NCBI RefSeq assembly: GCF_000003605.2
Contig: NW_003137851.1
Coordinates: forward strand, 2,963-18,624
DNA length: 15,662 nt
From: Saccoglossus kowalevskii
Taxonomy: Eukaryota; Hemichordata; Enteropneusta; Harrimaniidae
Direction of reading: 5' to 3'
Shown here piece by piece: positions 1 through 6,200 of this stretch. The notes beneath the pieces are model-generated. The model was not told the DNA's origin, did no database searches, and saw only the letters and a list, made by a program, of their open reading frames with translations. The stretch's first letter is position 1. The number at the start of each line of letters is the position of its first letter. The position numbers and the translations under genes are program-made.

Positions 1-110
1 CACATCACTGTATTTGTAACATGATCGCTGTCATAACATTCTTTCCATTTATTCCACGCCTACATCATCATGTGCTCTCACAGCTCGGTCAAATATAATA
101 ACCCTCTCAC

Positions 111-280
111 CGTTTATTTAACACCAAGACAGTTGCTGTCTCGTCCTGTAATTGCTCTGTTGCTGAGTCCAGGCAGTTTTCTCCTTTGCTGTTCTTCAAC
201 AATGGGTTAGCAGCCTCATAGAGCAGTAGTTCAGTGACGTCAGAGTGTCCATGTGAAGCGCTTAGATGCAGTGGTGTATT
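111..280 (-). CDS. TRPA1-like exon 13 (ankyrin repeats 16-17)
   Basis: This 170-base exon starts in phase 0 after TACCTCTGCAG and ends two bases into a codon at donor CG|GTGAGA. It encodes residues 595-650: repeat 16 (NTPLHLSASHGHSDVTELLL) and a degenerate repeat 17 (ENCLDSATEQLQDETATVLV). The last full codons are LNK, with an Arg codon begun. The next exon lies left of the window and should carry the linker toward the channel domain. Confidence 0.87.
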
Positions 281-3200
281 CTGCAGAGGTAATGTTCATA
301 TCGAACAATTGAAAACTGTATACATGCGTTGCAATCAAAAAATGTTCACTTCCAGAAATGTATTGATAAAAACTTATTTGAAAAATTAGTGTTTCGCATT
401 CATAGTTCGGTGCTTACTCTGTTTTTGTCGACAGTATCAATATCTGCGTGGTTCTTCAGCAATATCTTTACTATGTCTGCATGACCGTTCTTGGCAGCCA
501 GGGCAAGTGAAGTCCTCCTCGACTCATCTCTGTGGAATGAGTGAAGAAATTTATTGGGCAGACTTAAATCTGCATGAAAATTAATCATTGACTGATGATA
601 TATCGTATTTATACATAATCATACCTGCTGGCTACGTCAGCCCCAACTCTCAGCAAATGCGTGACCGCCTTAGAATGCCCCATTTTACTGGCCAATAACA
701 GCGGAGTATTGCCGTCTATGTCGTCATCGTTGATGTGTGTACTGTCAGTCTCAGCTAGCACTTGGAGAGACTCGTAGTGTCCTTTACTGAAAACAAACAT
801 TGTATTATATTCAATGAATACACTCTGTATCTGTCATTGTCTGTCCGTTTCTACTTTGAATGAGGGTGATAATATTTTCTTGTCAAAATAGGCATTAACT
901 TCAGTCACAGAGATATCACGTATTTAGACGCTTACTAGGCCATTCCAAATTTTGCTTTACGCAACAAACTACTACTAGAAAAGACCACTCCTAAATATTT
1001 GAAATACGACATACTTGTGCTAATTTATCTCTATAAAACCATAATTTCCATATAATATAATCTTCGTTTTGTCAAAATTGACGATACGGTTTTACACATT
1101 TCGAGCTGATCGACACATATTTGTTATCTGTCCTCGATTAGACAATCTTTTTAACTAAGTCGAGCGAACTGGTCCTTATATATATATATTATCGATATTA
1201 CATAAATGCTCCTACGTACTTTGCTGCTAGATGAAGTGGTGTCCGCTCGTTCTGGTCTTTCCTTAATATATTGCAGCCATGTTTTATTAGTAACCTCAAA
1301 ATCTGATAAAAACAATCATCCACTAGTAAATTAATTTAATATATGACATTTCGTGAAATCGAACAATAGATAATAATTTCCGCATGATTAGTTCATAGAA
1401 ATGTTGTAGTTAGTAGATTACCCTTCTGTTTCCGAATGCGAGATTATGAAAAAGGAGTTTGATGGTCGATTTCAGTTACTAATAAACTAGTAACTCGTGA
1501 AATGTCAACTAAGGTGATAGATCACGCATAGATCAGTGTATTACACATATATATAGTTTCCGAATGGGATTTACATAAAGTTGACATCAACATTTCACAA
1601 AACGTTTGTTTTTTTAATTTGTTTTTAAAATTGTTGGCCAAGATGTGTAGGCATGAACAGTTATGTCCATTTGATCCAAAATTAACAAAGAAATTGTAGA
1701 CAAATACAGAAAAAATGTAAATATGCTGCAACAAAATTTTGGCGCAAAAAAATGACGGCGTTGACATTCGAACACGCGCTGCGCGACGACCATCGCGCTT
1801 TAAATATGCTCATACCTTGACATTTCCAGTTTCAGCCGCTATATGAGTGGGAGTCATCTCATTTTTATCCTTTTCATTCATGAGAACACATCCACCATTC
1901 TCCAGTAGCATTTCCGCCAAGTCTAAATGATTTCCATAGGCCGCCCAGTGAAGACAGTTCTTGGATTCACTGTCTTTGACGTCTATTTTAGCGCCCTCTT
2001 CGATTAAATACTTGGCCGCGGCAGTTTGCCCTTTCCATGCTGCTGACAACAGAGGTGTAAAACGTTCGATATCCCTGCCTTCCAGAACTGTGCCCTAATT
2101 ATATATACATATATTCACATTCGAACACAGTAAAAACGACAATAATGAGCAACGAATGCAAAAAATGCTACGAAAACCCAAACTTGAGATTTCAAAAAAT
2201 GCTCCCGTGTTAATTTTAATTCAATATTTATTCAAAACTGTGATTATCCACTGCAAAAACACAGATGGGTTAGAAAATATAAATAGGCATTCAGTACTCA
2301 GCGAACAGTTTTAAAATATGCTTAGAACAAGTGCTAAACTATTATGCAAATTGACTAATTTTATTGATAGATTGACATATCGCAGTTTGCCAATTTTAAA
2401 AGAAAGAAATCCAAAGGAGGAAGTCAAATTTGCACAATCTTTTTGGTAAACCATTATCGAAGCCACTGGACATTTAAGAACATTATTTTTAAACTCACGG
2501 AGTTTATTAGGCATTCCATGACTTCGAGTCTGTTGTACATAGCCGCCCTGCAATTGGATAGAAGTTAGCAAAAAATGTGCTTATTATATTTGAGTTGCAG
2601 AAGTGGGCGAATCAACAGTTTTTATGTTAGGTATCATTACAGAGTTAATATACTGTTGCATAACCTAACATTTACATTGGGAGGGTCTTGCATAGTGTAC
2701 TTTGCGTTAAAGCGGGAGGGTCGTCACCTGCGCACGCGCGAGAATTGAGTCCCAATCGACGATAATAACACTAACTAAAAACGCAAGGGATCATGGTAAA
2801 CGCTTGTTTGTAAACAATGACACGCTATGGCGATCTGACGCATGCGTAGGTGACGACACTCCCGCTTTAAACTATGAACAAACAAGAGTACGGGTTAAAC
2901 ATTGATGAACCACAGAGAAAAACAAGTAAATACAAATATTTCTTATTAATCTCATAATACATTTCAAGGCATTTATGCAGTGTGTGGTACATCGATGTTG
3001 CTGCAATGTGTCATACTCAGTTTAAAGAGCCATTGCAACTATACAATATAAAATACTGTGTGCACACAGAACACATGCAACGTCTATTCTCACCTGTGCA
3101 ATGGCATCATTCGTTCGTTATCTGTGATAATGACATCGGCATCTCTCTCAATCAACATTTTGGCAAGATTTTCGTTACCAGTTACGGCAACTAAGTGAAG

Positions 3201-6200
3201 CGGAGTGTAACCATTGTTTTTCTGGGCATTGATGTCTGCTGAACACTTCAGACAATATTTGGTTATCTACAGAGAGGACACATGTATAGAACTCAAGGCA
3301 TAATGGTTTATGTGAACTTAAACCAGAAATGCAACCATACTAGCCCAAATTGTGATAGTTGAATGCGCAGCGGACGGATAGCCCAAGCTTTTAAGTACAA
3401 TATAGCATTTTTAAAGCGCGGTGGTCGTCGCGCAGCGCGTGTTCGAATTTCATGTAAATAAACAATGTATTTTACACGCGTTGTATACGTCGCTATGAGT
3501 CCCATATCGAACAGGACGCGACACGACGACCACCGTCATTTAAACTAAGTATGGTGCAATATTCAAACGCGTCTCATTTAGAGCATTTGGTCATGTATGT
3601 GCATTACGATTTAGGTTAATATTAATCAACGATTCACTCACTTCTATATGGCTCCTGGCCACTGCCAAGTGCAAGGCTGTGCTGCCTTCGTCGTCTCTGT
3701 CTTCCATACATACTTTAGAACTTATGTCCAATTTCGTGCCTGAAATATAGAATGTATAATCTCAATAACCACATAATATAAATAAAGTGACACTTTTGTT
3801 GAGGTTCTTTCAGAATAACGACAGCAAAATTTGGGTACAGCTATAGAAATGTTTCGCTTTTATTCGAGGTTCGTCGTGAATGCATAGAGTAGAATGTGTA
3901 ACTTACCAGCGTCAATAAGGAACATCATGGTTTGTAAACTGCCGCAAATAGCTGCAAACATTACGGGTGTGATGTTACTAATTTCTTTACATCGCAGTTT
4001 AGCACCGTGCATTAACTGTAAGTTAAAACATATATTGTAGAACTGTCTCCGAATTCACACAATCAACAAGAAACCAAAATATTGTAGAACCCGATATGAC
4101 AACTGCCTGCCAGTCTTGGCGAAAAATGCTCACTCCGATGAGAGATATGATGAGGCATGTTGAAAAACAATGTCCCCTTTGGCAGTGTAATCTTTGAGTA
4201 TAGCTCAACTTAATTTGGAAAAACTATTTTTAGTATATACTCTCTATCACCAACAGAATAAGCTAAAAGCGGTAAATAATTATGCAAATTACCTAATTAA
4301 TATTAATATATTGCAGTACTACAAAAATCAAAATGAATCTGTATATAAAAACGGCTACACTTACAAGTAACTCACACATAGCCACATTGCCAACTTGAGC
4401 AGCCAAGTGCAAAGGAGTCATGACGTCATTATCGCAAATATTAACATCCGCGCCGGAATAGAGCAGCAACTGGACAGGAAAGAAGAACAAATTATAGACG
4501 AACTTTATAAAAAAAAGATACAGTAAATTGTCGCCGTTGTTGTTCAACATTATACTGATATATATATCCTCAACTATCTTCAACTATAAACACGAAATAC
4601 GAGCTGTACATCTGAGTAAGGGGTAGGCCATTTGTAATCATGGGGTGGACGGTAGATTTGTGGACGGTAATTTGCAAGCTAGTGTGAACAGTGCGGGTTC
4701 AGTCTATCATGGTTGTTATAGGTGGATGGCTAGTCAGGTTAATGTACGGAAAGTGATTGTATCGGGGAACGGGATCGCTCGACACTTATATGCACCATTC
4801 AGTCACAAAGACGCCAGTAGTAAAATATAGCCAGGTATTCATTGTAACTACAGAAGGAAAACTATCACATGCAATGTATTGCAACTACAAATTTTGACAT
4901 ATTAAAAAATAAAATAAAATAAAATAAAAATCGCACACTCTTTCAAACCCAGCTGCCCCACCCACACTCCGCCCAGTGATTTCCAATGAACTACCTCTAA
5001 CTACAAACGCCAGCTCTATTCGTAGTTTTTGTAAAGCACACTGCAACTACCAAGCTTTCTTAGGAATACATCAGAGGCGGCGGCACGAAGTTGTGCACGA
5101 AGGGGCGAGATCTGTCACCAACCTTGCGTCAAAGACGCGACCTTACTAGGGGGTCTAGGGGCAGGCTCCCCCTAACAAAATTTTCAATCTAGACTCTCTG
5201 ATTACCTGCGTTTTGAGGGGCACATTCTGCTGATACAAAAGGTTTCAGCTTGATTTTGGAGGGGCGACGCCCCCCCCCCACATTTTTCCCGAGGGAGCGC
5301 CCCCTCATCCCCCCTCTGTGCCGCCGCTACTGTACATGCTATGATTACCACACCTTTAAAGATTCAACGTTTCCCTGATGTGCTGCTACGTGTAGTGGCA
5401 CTTTTCCATTCTCGTCCTTAGCGCCGATCATCGCACCGTGTCTGATGAGACGTCTTACTATATTAGTGAAGTTGCGTCTTGTCGCCATATGCAGGGCTGT
5501 TATCTTTTTACCTAGAATTACTCTGTTGGGATCTGCGCATCAAAACAAAAAAACTGATATGTCTTTGATGGCGTATTTATGCCGTCGTAGGTATGATGTG
5601 GACTACGAAATAAACGTTCTGTGACTACACAATTCAGGTAGTGTAGTTCAACTGGAATGACCAGAATGATCAAGTATAGTGGGCACTCGTCTCCTGCGCA
5701 TGCTTCAGATGGCCATAGCGTTTCATTGTCTACAAACAAGCGTCTAGCCATGAGTCTTTGCGTTTTTAGCGCGTGTTCTTATCGTCGCTTGGGACTCAAT
5801 TCCCGCGCGTGCGCAGGTGACGACCCTCCCGCTTTAATGTCGTCGGTCGACACTCGCTGCTCGTATATTCCCGAATGCTTTCCAATCAACCAACTTGGTT
5901 GTACTATAAAATATTTTTTTGTGAAAGTTGAGAAATGCTCAAATATACGTTGACGTTAATCTTGGCACAAGAAAAACATTTATCTTTAAATATTTATAGT
6001 ACATTTTAATATATAAATTTTACAATTCAAACTGAAAAGATGGGTTTCTATTGGCCGGTTGAATAACATCAGAGCGTTTTCAAATGATGTCGTAGTGCAC
6101 TGTTCACGCTGATTGGTTTGTTTGATTCACCAATTTTGCACCTATCGTGAGATTTTCTTATCATCGCCACACTTTATATGAATCAGAATGTCTGTATGTA

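Noticed and set aside
2311-2571. Reading the 86-codon minus-strand frame as a gene
   Set aside because: Only 2499-2547 in a different frame makes ankyrin sequence; the rest is intron read-through.
5657-5953. 98-codon open frame on the plus strand (and a 77-codon frame opposite, 5518-5751)
   Set aside because: Both run through the family 2 MITE copy at 5674-5837, and the translations resemble no protein family.
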